Below, piece by piece: positions 17,901 through 27,700 of a DNA stretch of 64,000 nt (positions are counted from its first letter, which is position 1; each line of letters opens with the position of its first letter). The notes beneath the pieces are model-generated. The model did not search any database, had not been told where the DNA came from, and saw nothing but the letters and a program-made list of their open reading frames with translations. The stretch covers positions 186,001-250,000 of the forward strand of contig UQDL01000001.1 of the NCBI GenBank assembly GCA_900539775.1. Reading direction: 5' to 3'. Made by a program: the position numbers and the translations under genes. The stretch is from an uncultured Anaerotruncus sp. Lineage in GTDB: Bacteria > Bacillota > Clostridia > Oscillospirales > Acutalibacteraceae.

Positions 17901-20900
17901 GCAGATACATAGTAGTTCATTGTTCTGCTGAAATCTTTTGCATATTCGGAAGAATAAGCCTGACCGGATTCATTAACGATTTGATATGTAACAGTGAATG
18001 TTACTGCGGTTGCGTTTGCAGATCCAAGATCGCTTGCCGAAAGTGAACCCTTAACGCCGATGGAACCTCTTGCCTCAGGATCGAGGGTGGCGGAAGTGTC
18101 GCCTGTGAAGGTCCATGTGCCCTTATCAGCCTGAACGCTCTTGATCTTGATCCAAGAACGGCCGAGGCGCTCGGTAGAACCGTCTGTCAAAATTGTGAAA
18201 CGGTTGATACCTTTACCAAGGTTTTCAAGGTTGATAGTGTTTTGAAGTTCGCTGCCTGCTGTGTAGCCGGTTGTTGCATTTGTTGCAAGCTTGGAATCAA
18301 GGTTGCCTACCTTATAGCTTTGAAGCTGAGGAAGGAAGCCGTTAACAAAGTTTGCAACTGCCTGAACTGCGAACATTGCACCCTTCCAAACAGTGTCCGG
18401 ATAGGTGGTAAATACGCCTGCAAACTGAACAAGGTTTACAATAGCGCTTGAAAGAACGCCGAAGTTAGAAGCGTCGCTTGAAGTACCTGCAATAACGCTG
18501 CTCTGAACAAGGGTGTGGAACGGCTTATTAGCATTTTCGCCGGTTGCATCCGGGATAATGTTTTTGCCATACAGCGGCTGATTCTTGCTGCGTGCATTAA
18601 GGAGGCCGTTCAAGAGCTCTTTAAGAACATCATAAACCGTAAGGTCTACGCCCTTAGTTGCAATTGAAGGAGCGTTAATGATTGTTGCAAGTCTGTAAAC
18701 GAAGTTTGTTACACCGCCGAGCTGCTCGCCGTCTACTTCGTGAGTGCTTGCAATATTAAGGGCGCCTGTTACAACATCGTCCATAATAAGTGCATAAGAA
18801 TCGCACTGGCCGCGCTTTGCTGCGCTGCCGAACTGAAGTTCGCCGATAACGGGAAGAAGCTTGTTTGCGATGATATCAATATTCTTCCAAAGGGTGTTAT
18901 CAAGGGTAATTAAGCTGTTACCCGAATTATCCGAACAACCAAGGAGAGAAGCAACACCCTTATCGTTTGCATAGTATGCAATTACGGAATTAAGGATGCT
19001 GAAGATATCTGTGCCTGCTGCAACCTGCTGTTCGTATGTTTCAACGCCCTTAACATTATAGATGCTCCATGCGCTGCCCTTTTTATCGGTAATCGGAACA
19101 TATTGCATCATAACATAGCCGACTGCATCACGGCACATTGCATAAATGCTTTCCATGGTTACATCATAATAACCGTCTGAGCCAACAGTAACGAACTGAG
19201 AATAGTCGTTCTGAGGAAGAATATATGCAAGATGCTCTTGAAGGATAATTCCTGCAACGCCTTCAGCGTCGTCACATTTATCCCACTTATCAAGGTGGAT
19301 CGGTTTAAGATCCTTAATATTGTTTTGGAGGCAAGCAATAAGAAGCGGAATCATTGCACCTTCGAGATTAGACTCTGAAAGAGCAGCAGATTCACCGTTC
19401 TTTTGATAGAAAGAAGAAAGGATGTTCTTATCGGTTGCATCGCCAACATACTGGATAACCTTGAGTGCATTGGAAACAAGAGTTTTACCAATTGTTTTAG
19501 CGTCATTTGTGTTGATCTTCTGAAGTGAAGATGCGCCTGAATAATCAGGTAAGAAATCCTTAACAGCTGCGATAAGGAAATCATTGAGGCCGGCAAGAAT
19601 GTTATCATAATTGCCGTAATCATTTGCCATGAAGCTATCAAGGTTTGAGGTGCCGGTGCACTTAAGGTTTGTATTAAGAGGACCGGTTTCGCTCTTGAAG
19701 TAATAAACCATGAGCGGGCTTCTGCGCAGCTTGTTGAAGAGCTGAGTAGAATCAATATCTCTCCAATTGTTATGAGCGTCTGCTACAGCGCTTCTGTCAA
19801 AGGTGAGATTTGCCTTAACCTGATCAAGATCAAGCTTATATTCCTGAGCCCATGCCTTAACATTTGCTTCGGAATAGTTGTTTGCGGGATTTGAATAATC
19901 CCAAGTTTTGCCCTGGCCGAGGAACCACTGAACGTAATCCCAGTCATAATCGGCTATGGCGTTGTTCAAAAGCCTGAGAGTAGGCTGAAGAACGGTTTTC
20001 CAAGCAATGCCCAAAGCATCATAAGAGAACTTGAAGAGCGATGTGCCCGGAGTTAATGTAAGATTTGCATCATCTGCACCGTCGCCGTTTGAATCATACT
20101 GGAAGAGATAAACATTTCCGTCCGGTGTGTAGCAAAGGCCGGGGTCTTTTTGGCCGGCAGCAAAGCGGGATTGAGAGCTTGTGCCGTCTGCATAAGTTAC
20201 ATTAACATTGATCTTCTTGAGGAGCTCATCCTGCAAAGATCTGAAAAGCATGGTATCAAGATCATAGCCTGCTTCGTTGTTATACATCTTAGTGGCTTCA
20301 TCACTTGTGTACCATGTGGTAGACTCGGTGAGGAGTTTTACAATAATATTGTATACAAGGTTTTTCTCATAGCCGTCTTTCATACCAAGCTTTGCAGCAT
20401 TGTTAAGGATGCTGTAAAGGTTAAGGTTAAGAGGCAGGCTTAAAGTACCTCTGAGAACCTGGTTAATAACAGCGTGGCCGCCGTCCCAGTTAGAAACATT
20501 GTTATAAAGAACATTCAAAATGGCTTTAACAATGCTCTTTGCAGAGTTATTAGCTCTGTAGTCCTTGCCGCAAGCCGGATAGCCGCCGTCTACCTTAGTG
20601 TAAGACAATCCTGCAAGAGGGCTGAGAGTAATGTTTTTAAGATCCTTACCCAAGCCGTTTGCCTGATCAACAGTTGGCTTCAGCTGATCAACTATATCAA
20701 GAAGACCGCTGACACTGTCAAGAGTACCGTTCAAATTAACGGAAACTACAACGTAGTTGCCGCTTAATGAAACCGGCATTTTAAGATCATAGAGGATGTC
20801 GTCCAAATAATCAAGAAGAGCTGCACAGGTTTGCTCGTCATTAAGCTCAACCCAAGCCAAAGCATTGGCTTTAAGCGCTTCATCGTGATATTTGGGGTCG

Positions 20901-21001
20901 GAAGAGGCTGCGAAAGCAGAAAATGCGCCTGAAAATGCGGTGAGCGCCATTACTGCTGCAAGAAACAAAGCAAGCAATTTCTTGCCAAATTTTGTTTTCA
21001 C
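14942..21001 (-). CDS. Giant secreted dockerin protein (2019 aa), GTG start
   Basis: The start is a GTG (20999-21001) with GGAGG eight bases upstream; the open frame runs to 21115 but has no ribosome site there. A signal peptide covers about residues 1-30 (FGKKLLALFLAAVMALTAFS, then AFA). Residues about 35-1000 are mostly helical with recurring motifs (LLDIVDQLKP, ILNVLYNN, NDFLIAAVKDFLPDYSG). Residues about 1010-1850 are beta-rich and Thr/Asn-rich. Residues about 1862-1945 are a carboxypeptidase-regulatory-like domain. The last 70 hold a type I dockerin (NWDGNTIVNANDKSTYL, DLDRNGTINTKDKAIYL). It is first in an operon with the cohesin-like protein, the CxxC protein and a 32-aa peptide. No catalytic domain is recognised, so a structural or binding role is more likely than hydrolysis. 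Confidence 0.82.
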   Translation of the reverse strand: MKTKFGKKLLALFLAAVMALTAFSGAFSAFAASSDPKYHDEALKANALAWVELNDEQTCAALLDYLDDILYDLKMPVSLSGNYVVVSVNLNGTLDSVSGLLDIVDQLKPTVDQANGLGKDLKNITLSPLAGLSYTKVDGGYPACGKDYRANNSAKSIVKAILNVLYNNVSNWDGGHAVINQVLRGTLSLPLNLNLYSILNNAAKLGMKDGYEKNLVYNIIVKLLTESTTWYTSDEATKMYNNEAGYDLDTMLFRSLQDELLKKINVNVTYADGTSSQSRFAAGQKDPGLCYTPDGNVYLFQYDSNGDGADDANLTLTPGTSLFKFSYDALGIAWKTVLQPTLRLLNNAIADYDWDYVQWFLGQGKTWDYSNPANNYSEANVKAWAQEYKLDLDQVKANLTFDRSAVADAHNNWRDIDSTQLFNKLRRSPLMVYYFKSETGPLNTNLKCTGTSNLDSFMANDYGNYDNILAGLNDFLIAAVKDFLPDYSGASSLQKINTNDAKTIGKTLVSNALKVIQYVGDATDKNILSSFYQKNGESAALSESNLEGAMIPLLIACLQNNIKDLKPIHLDKWDKCDDAEGVAGIILQEHLAYILPQNDYSQFVTVGSDGYYDVTMESIYAMCRDAVGYVMMQYVPITDKKGSAWSIYNVKGVETYEQQVAAGTDIFSILNSVIAYYANDKGVASLLGCSDNSGNSLITLDNTLWKNIDIIANKLLPVIGELQFGSAAKRGQCDSYALIMDDVVTGALNIASTHEVDGEQLGGVTNFVYRLATIINAPSIATKGVDLTVYDVLKELLNGLLNARSKNQPLYGKNIIPDATGENANKPFHTLVQSSVIAGTSSDASNFGVLSSAIVNLVQFAGVFTTYPDTVWKGAMFAVQAVANFVNGFLPQLQSYKVGNLDSKLATNATTGYTAGSELQNTINLENLGKGINRFTILTDGSTERLGRSWIKIKSVQADKGTWTFTGDTSATLDPEARGSIGVKGSLSASDLGSANATAVTFTVTYQIVNESGQAYSSEYAKDFSRTMNYYVSAEKDLYSQTYNSSTTGFVDNITAANKKGATSTSTNFINGNSRKGDFIVVPNNIAVSTAAPEAAVNSTAYMVKNAGTNMRFEAYITVGGQEYVAVACNPATGDLVNTDWYDYYQYEYTVQKLEDGTEIKNIVYDENGNPKGAWVTAADKLLSRADAVNLVATDNTVPECRQHVVCSYDAITTSGVNGFTPATILADRNNDGSYNCVYVSTNGSGDYSSAINKGNKASASASTGCQGLVFSFNPGSMPATGKMNFIEWDKQNSVKQGRSDVKFRVVTNKGFDLVTNLIVSDLSDVSTSEALYNTGAAFLNDYSSADVKPSQHYDYYREAVMQALATTATVFTADNAGKLGSQKANFAKTSNTTNVVGELAYAPATADVMSAANFAGLKASAIVKDGVYYLTHYTDANGEEVYANPIYGNTKITDSDVSATTETVSVMVNGSATDLPVSTVKSTGVKVVKVEGAWHLVNDAAYETEWKDAGSGTAPYFEAPYLTTTTTQLKNSAGNLLYNAVEYTHNDANNKAVTASDEWVVMYANTENKIVPGATTRGTVAAVNDKVTYAREILDAGLNVGAAQDVYNDVYVLRNGLESVNFDVVKYEQMATAGRDAESLINIDLYRNYTYTDQSGETVNAFGTVDSKKDDALAAYNAQNGTHLTYRDLVATVDFAKSVVTSTASNFALIEARRNFNDYMLKVLERGYVPNQLEKEIRCAAAGKNSTGDASLSISDIDVDSTNYTYSVGSNTYTAASNPDGVTYSDASWQAFITALDDAVDVVNFQSGLYKHGSLAPYVPEDKEGYTLSISNLFSIRQKLMLAENGLTEASAEPPVVETGHSVSAYIGAMSAPTDAAGKYAVTGAVVSIEANGKTITATTDDAGKFTLTNVPDGTYTATVTYKYGFDRTFTITVKGADVNSATMVGIVACNWDGNTIVNANDKSTYLAAAGTREGAEGYDVGVDLDRNGTINTKDKAIYLAFAGLKTTDITYADVTVK

Positions 21002-21169
21002 AATTTTTACCTCCGTGAAAATTTTTAAACGCAATGAAGTTTCATTCATAAAATGTTCACACACCGACTCTCTGACCCATGGGCAATCCACACAGAGCGG
21101 AAGCGTGCGTTGCAACGCCTCAATGCGAACAGATATTTACAAAAGCGAATACTACTCCATTCATTAAAT

Positions 21170-21198
21170 ATTAAAACACAAGGCAAAACAAAAGTCAA
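21170..21198 (-). promoter_or_regulatory. Promoter of the dockerin operon
   Basis: Minus strand TTGACT (21193-21198), 17-base spacer, TTTAAT (21170-21175), giving a leader of about 160 nt before the GTG start. Confidence 0.65.
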
Positions 21199-21589
21199 TA
21201 TTAACAAAGGCGAAACGGCTTTTTCGGCGTTTTTGACGAAATTGTAAACGGCAATTTGTGCAAAATAAACACCGAAAAATTTACAATTTGTTCATACATT
21301 TCTTACAGAAAATTTACTTTGTAACAACTTCGTAACCCTTTACAGAGGGTAGTTTTCGTAAATGTGAAGCCCTTTACACAACAACATATTGTATATTTTT
21401 TTGCAATTTTTTTCAAAATTCAACAATTCAAAAAAGGCTGTTTGCTTGACCTGAAGCAGTCCGCTTTTTCGGCTTTTTTTATGCAGGCGTAACGAAAGAC
21501 AAACCATTTTTTGTTTCTTTTTAGGGGATGATTTACATATGAGCGTTCATTTTTGTTCACAGTTTGTTAAAGATTTCAAAAAAAAGGTG
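21199..21589. promoter_or_regulatory. Divergent regulatory region between the two giant genes
   Basis: About 390 bp rich in TTTAC/GTAAA and TGTAA words. It includes a near match to the WalR box (TGTAAC-N5-CGTAAC, about 21320-21336), a TTTTTGACGAAATTGTAA block (21229-21246) and a CAACAACATATTGTATATTT block (21379 on). The last two have close relatives upstream of the G5/3D protein gene near 35.3 kb. No gene is seen. Confidence 0.5.
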
Positions 21590-21618
21590 TTGACTTCCTC
21601 TTTTATATTTGGTATAAA
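21590..21618 (+). promoter_or_regulatory. Promoter of the 2422-aa protein gene
   Basis: TTGACT (21590-21595), 17-base spacer, TATAAA (21613-21618). The leader is about 155 nt. Confidence 0.72.
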
Positions 21619-21778
21619 TATATTGTATTGTTCGTGCGCGTGGGTATTTTGCGCCCTGCGGGCATGTTTGTTAATGATTTATTCACAAATTCATTAACAA
21701 ATTTTCCCCGAGCAGTTGCCTGTGCGCTTACAGAGGGCATGTTTTATGTTCCCAAATCATAAAAAAGGAGAGATGATT

Positions 21779-24700
21779 ATGAAAACGAGCAAACGATTAC
21801 TCAGCCTTCTCTTGGCTGTGGTAATGGTGATAACAACTTGTTCAGTCGGCATGAGTGCTTTCGCGGCCGATAAGAACGATGATGTTTTCACCTATGTTAC
21901 CGATGAGGGTAAAGCGGTTGATATTACATACGAATCGCTTAACAACCTTATCAACACCTACGCTCCCGAAATCATTAAGCTTCTCGGCGATAAGCTTACC
22001 GGTCTCGGTGTTAACGTAGATGAAGTTTGTGCTTCAGATAAGCCGATTTACGAGCTTTTGGCACAACTTTCTCCGGCGCTCATCAAGCTCATGGGCAGCA
22101 GCTCTGTTACCGATGAGGTTATCAAGGACATTCTTCTTGATGCCGGCATTATCGGAGACGATGTTGCAGAATCAGATCAGCTTGATGCCGTAAAGTTTGC
22201 ATATGTTCAATATGCTTACCTTAATGATGCGGCAGCACCGATGAGCATCTGGAACCTTTATCAATTCTGCATGGATAATGAAAAAGCAGATGATAAAGAT
22301 TTAAAGAACTACTGCAAAGATACCAAGGCTGTTCTTATTGATTTGCTTAAAGCTTTCGATGAAGCCTTCACAGTTGCAAAATTATCTGTTGACTCAGATT
22401 TCGCAACGGTTGAAGAGTATGTAAGAACTCAGGTAATCGGCGGCAGTCAGTTTGAAGAAAACGAATTTGCAGTTAACAATAAGGTTGATTACTTTGCACC
22501 TTATCTTTTAAGTGCTTCCTGCTACACGGCAGATGATGCCGGCAAGCTTGCAGAGGCTCTTAACGCAGGACTCAGCGGATCAATCACAAAGATTCCCGCT
22601 TCGCTTGCAAACGCAAAGGATGTTGTTGCACAGGGCAACGGCTTCAGCGGCAAAAAGCTTAGCGAAATCAATGCTTCAAGTGATGCAAATGTTGCCGCAT
22701 TCATCAACAAGGTTGTTTCACTTTGTAAAGCAGTTAATGCTCCTATCAGCGAAAACCCGTCACTCGGCGAGGCTGCATTCTGGTATTACAATCAGCCTAT
22801 CAGAAGCAAAAACGCCACTCTCACTGCTGTTTTAACAAATCTCAGCGGCGAAGCAATAACAGTAAGCGACGGCGGTATCACCACCTTTACTGTTCAGCCG
22901 GGCGAATATTTCTATGATGTATGTAAGCAAGAAGACCTTACATATGATGTATTTGCAGGTTTAACCGGCGGTGTATTCCCTGCAGACGCTGCAACGGATT
23001 CATTCTACTATGCGCTTTATGAAACCAGCTTTGTTTGGTCTGATAACATTTTTGATGTTTTCGGCTCAGTACCTTCGGAAGACGAAGCAACAAAGTGGAT
23101 GTTCCAAAGCGAATTCACCGCAGAGGATTTCACAGCCATTAAAAACAGAGTGGCAGATTTGGTTGCCGCAAAAGGTATAGTAAAGCCCGCAGAAACAAAG
23201 GAAACAGATTTCCTTAAAGAGCAGGCTGCAAAGATTACAGAAGAAGAATTTATAAACGGTGTTGGTTCTGTTCCCGCTGTTACGGCAGACGGCAGATTCT
23301 CAAACTTCCTTAAATTCTATTTCTTAAACGAAGTATTCTCAAGTGTTCCGCTTGCAGAAATTGCAGGATGGGACGGTGCAGAGGAAACCATCAGCGATGC
23401 CATGAAGGTTGCAGGAACTCACGCAGCCAACATCATCAGAGGCTATTCTGAATTTACACTTTCAAAAGCCGTTGTTCCCACTATTTCGGCAGCATATAAA
23501 TGGGATGACGTTAAGCCGTCAGACAAACTTGCAATCGAAATCGTTAACAACAACATCAACGGCTATGTTGATTATGTAAGAAAAGGCATCCCCGGCGTTA
23601 ACATCAACATATATGCAATCGCAAAGGACATTATTGCAAACCTTACCGATTCGCTTACATTGGATACACTTCTTGAAAAAGTTACAGACATTTACAAGAA
23701 GCTTGCAGAAGACCCGGTTAAGACCATATTTGAACTTGTTCCCGTAATCGTTGTTGTTCTTGACGATGTACTTGTTCCGCTTCTCTTTAACCAAGACGGT
23801 CCCGACGAAGCAGATATGTATTACGGCCAGATCAACGGCATTGTTGCAAACCTGCTTAACGAGAAAAATCTTACTCAGTCAACAGGCAGCACCGTGGGCA
23901 TCGGCAAAATCGGCTGGAACCTTAATGAAGTTCTTCCCACATTGCTCCACTGGCTCAACGGCGATAACAGCTACACCTATACCTATTATAATGTAGACAC
24001 AACAAACCCGGACAAATATATTTACAACACACCTTCAACAGGCGCTTTCGGCACTAAGTATGATAATGACGGTAAAGAGCTTAACCATGTTCCCGTTATT
24101 CTTAACATTTATGCCGTTGATAAGGCTCTTGCGGCCGCTTCCGCTTCAGACCTTACAAACGGCAAGGATGACATGCTTAAAGAGCTTCTTGCTTCCGTTA
24201 TGAACCTTGCCGTTGAAAATGTTGACAATTATGTTGCAGAGCACGGCAACGATGTTGGCAAATATATTGTTGGCCAAGACGGCACAAAGCAAATAGTATT
24301 CAGAGGATTAAACAATGTGCTTGTTGCTCTTCCAAGCATCATCAGCAACATTGGCGAATCATTCCTTGCTCAATTCGATGTTCCGAGCGATTGGAGCTTC
24401 GGCGAATTTAAAACAGATGCAAACGGTTGCAAATACAATGTTTCCGCAAAAGAATTCAAAGATCTTTGCAAAAACAATTCACCTGCATCTGAAGTGCTTA
24501 AAACATTTGTTGATATGTTCGTTAACAACTGGTTTAACGCACTTACCGATTTCTTAAACGATGTTGTTTCAACAAACAACACAATCACAACCAAACTTCC
24601 TGTTGTTGCTTCTCTTCTTCAGGCTCTTGACCTCTTCGGCGAAACAAGTATTCTTACCGATGCGCTCAACGGCTTCTTCCTTATGAACAGAGAGCACAAG

Positions 24701-27700
24701 GATTCATTCACATTTGAGCCTCAGCCAAACGGCTATGTTGGCATCAGCACACTTTCCGCTTACTTCCTTCTTTGCAATGTTGAGCCGCTTGTAACATTCA
24801 TTATGAGCGTTGTTAACGCAAATAAGGGCACAACAGACGGAAATACGGTTTCACTTGCATCACTCGGAAACGACTTTGTTGCTCAGGCAGCGGCAAATGA
24901 TGTTCTTGATTCAATTGATATCAACAAAATTACAAAAGAATATTCAAACATTGTTTCCGACAGCGAAAATGTTAAAGCTGCGGACGAATTATTAGATGCA
25001 GTTGACGAACTTCTTTCAACTCTCCTTTCTAACACATATATTGACGGTTTCACCGCAGATAAGGCAGACGGTATCCTTTCCGCCGCAGTAACATTCCTTG
25101 TTAATCACTTTGGTGTTGACACTGCAAACGATATCCTTGATCTTGTTATGCAGTATGTTAAAACAATCAATGAAGGAAATGTTGCAACAGGCAACGGTTC
25201 GGTTGATGCCAAGAAGGTTTACTGCAAAGAAAACCTTTCAAACCTTGTTACACAAACCTATGTTCTTGCCGAAACAATTATTGACAGCCAGCTCAATGTT
25301 AAGGGCGACACCAATAAGCTTGTAAACAGCGCAATCAAGGGCATTATTTCCCCAAGCGCCATTGCTGTTCGCTCTGATTCAATCAACAGCAAGATCATGA
25401 AAGAGCAGAGCTGGACCGATCTTTCGGCAACCGGTTATGCAAAAGACCTTGGCTACAAAAACCTTGTTGCAGGCGATAAGAACACCTTCTTTAAAGATCT
25501 TATTGACTCACTCGGTGTTATTCCGGCAGTATTAGGCACAGTTCTTTGTGCAACAGGCTACTACAACGATGTATTAAGCCCGATTCTTTCGGATGTTTGC
25601 GGCAATCTTGAAGTTTCTTACACAAGAACTCTTTCAGCCAATGCAAACGGTAAAGATGCAACATTCGCAGTTATTGATGTTGTTTCCAAGATTTTAAACA
25701 AAGTGCTTGAGGCTCCCGCTTCTTCACTTCTCGGCTTAATCAGAGGCCTTGCTATTAACTTTACAGACGATAAGTTCGGCGTAACGGTTAAGGCAGCGGT
25801 TGCTCCGATTACAAACGAAATCAACGGTGCTGCTTCAATAGTTTCAACGCTTTCACCGTCACTCGGCGAAACAGTTTCCGGCTATGCAACACTTGTTAAT
25901 GATTTTGTTAACACCAACATTCTTAAAGAAGACAATTACTTTGTTAACACAATCAATGCTATTCTTACCGCTGTAGGCAAGGATGCAATTGACATTGATC
26001 TTAACTCATTGCTTGCTCTCGTTGGCAACACATCAAATGCAGAGCTTCTGCTTCTTGTTTACACTGTAGGCGTAAGCGTTATCACAAACAGCTCACTTCT
26101 CAGTTCATTGCTCAACGGCAAGTATCCCGGACTTGTTGATATGATTTCTAAGCTCTCTCCGAGCAAGCTTCTCACAATCATCAAAGAGGTTATCGCATCA
26201 ACACAGAATCCTAAGGAAATCGTTTGGACCTTCACTAACTACGCTGCTCAGGCAAGCAACACATTCTCTTATCCCAAGGGAATCACAGCAACAGATGCCA
26301 ACAACGCAGTAAGCAGCCTTGACGATCTTGTTAAAAACCTCTTCCCGCTTCTCAAGAGCTTCGGCGTTCTTGATGCAAACGGACTCAATGATATCATCAA
26401 CGACAATCTCTTCACAAATGCTCTTATCACAAGCATTGCAACAGGCGTTTACGGCGCAATCGAAAAGAGCGTTGATCTTATCTCCCCTGCCGACCTTGCA
26501 GAATATCTTACAGATGCAAGCTACGGCGCAACTTACACATCTGCAGCCAACACACTTAAGGGCTGCGCTAAGTGGAGCGATGTTAAATCAGTTAACTGGG
26601 GCTTCACAGACGGCTCTTCTTCTGCACAGCAGGGCTTCGTTAATGCACTTGCAGCTCTTTGCAGACCTGTAAACGACATTGTTGCAGCTCTTCTTGCAGG
26701 CGGCGATGTTAACATCGGCGAGCTTCTTCAGTCTGTTCTTGATAAGCTTGAAATCAACACAACAACTTATTCCGGCGACGTTAGAATTAAAATTTCTCTC
26801 AACAACAACATTCTTAATGTTGAGACATATAACACCGCTGCAACAGATGCACAAACAAACACCATTAAGGTTAATCTTAATGACATAATCGCTCAGCTTA
26901 AAGAGCTTGGCATCAAGGGCGGCAACGGCTACGAAAGCGCAATCGTTCCCCTTCTTGAAGCTCTTATGTGCGATAACATTAAGACTCCTGCTCAGTATCT
27001 CAACGATTATAAGAAGGCTAAGGATAACCTCCTTATCAACATTCTTAATCCAATCATCGGTTTCGTAAACAAAGTTGCAGACAAACCGTTTGACACTCTT
27101 ACGGCTGTTCTTCCGAACCTTGCTTACTTTATCGACAATAACGGCCTCGGCCAATTCCTTGATAACTTGCTTTCACCCGTTACAGACATCGTTAAGGTGC
27201 TTGAAAAGAACGGTGTAAGCGTAGACACAATCATTTCTGCAATTGCAGGCAAGTCACTTCCCGATCTTATCGGCGGCCTCATCGGTGCAAACCTCAGCGG
27301 CCTTGATTTAAGAATCGGCAACCTTGCAAACTGCAACATTCAGGATTACCTTGCAGACATTATCAATGCTGTTCTTAAGAGCAACAATCTCAACATCAAG
27401 ATCAGCAAGATTGATTTTGCATTCCTTGCAAGCCTTGGCGATCTTAACACAGTTTACGGCGCAGCAGGCACAACAAAACAAATCACAGCCAACCAAGGCC
27501 AGGTGCTTGTTACATTGCTTCGCTACATCGAAAATGTGCTTATCAACAACGCTTCTGCTATCAACAAGCTTCTTGGCGGCATTGATGCAATCAAGAAAAA
27601 TGCAACAATAGGCGGCATCCTTGACAGCGTATTTGCAACAATTGCAACAGCTAACAGAGACGATATTGTTCTTGCAATTTTCTACTTCCTTCTTGCTCAG

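Noticed and set aside
26588..27154. 188-codon antisense frame inside the 2422-aa protein gene
   Set aside because: No ribosome site or family motif; composition mirrors the sense repeats.
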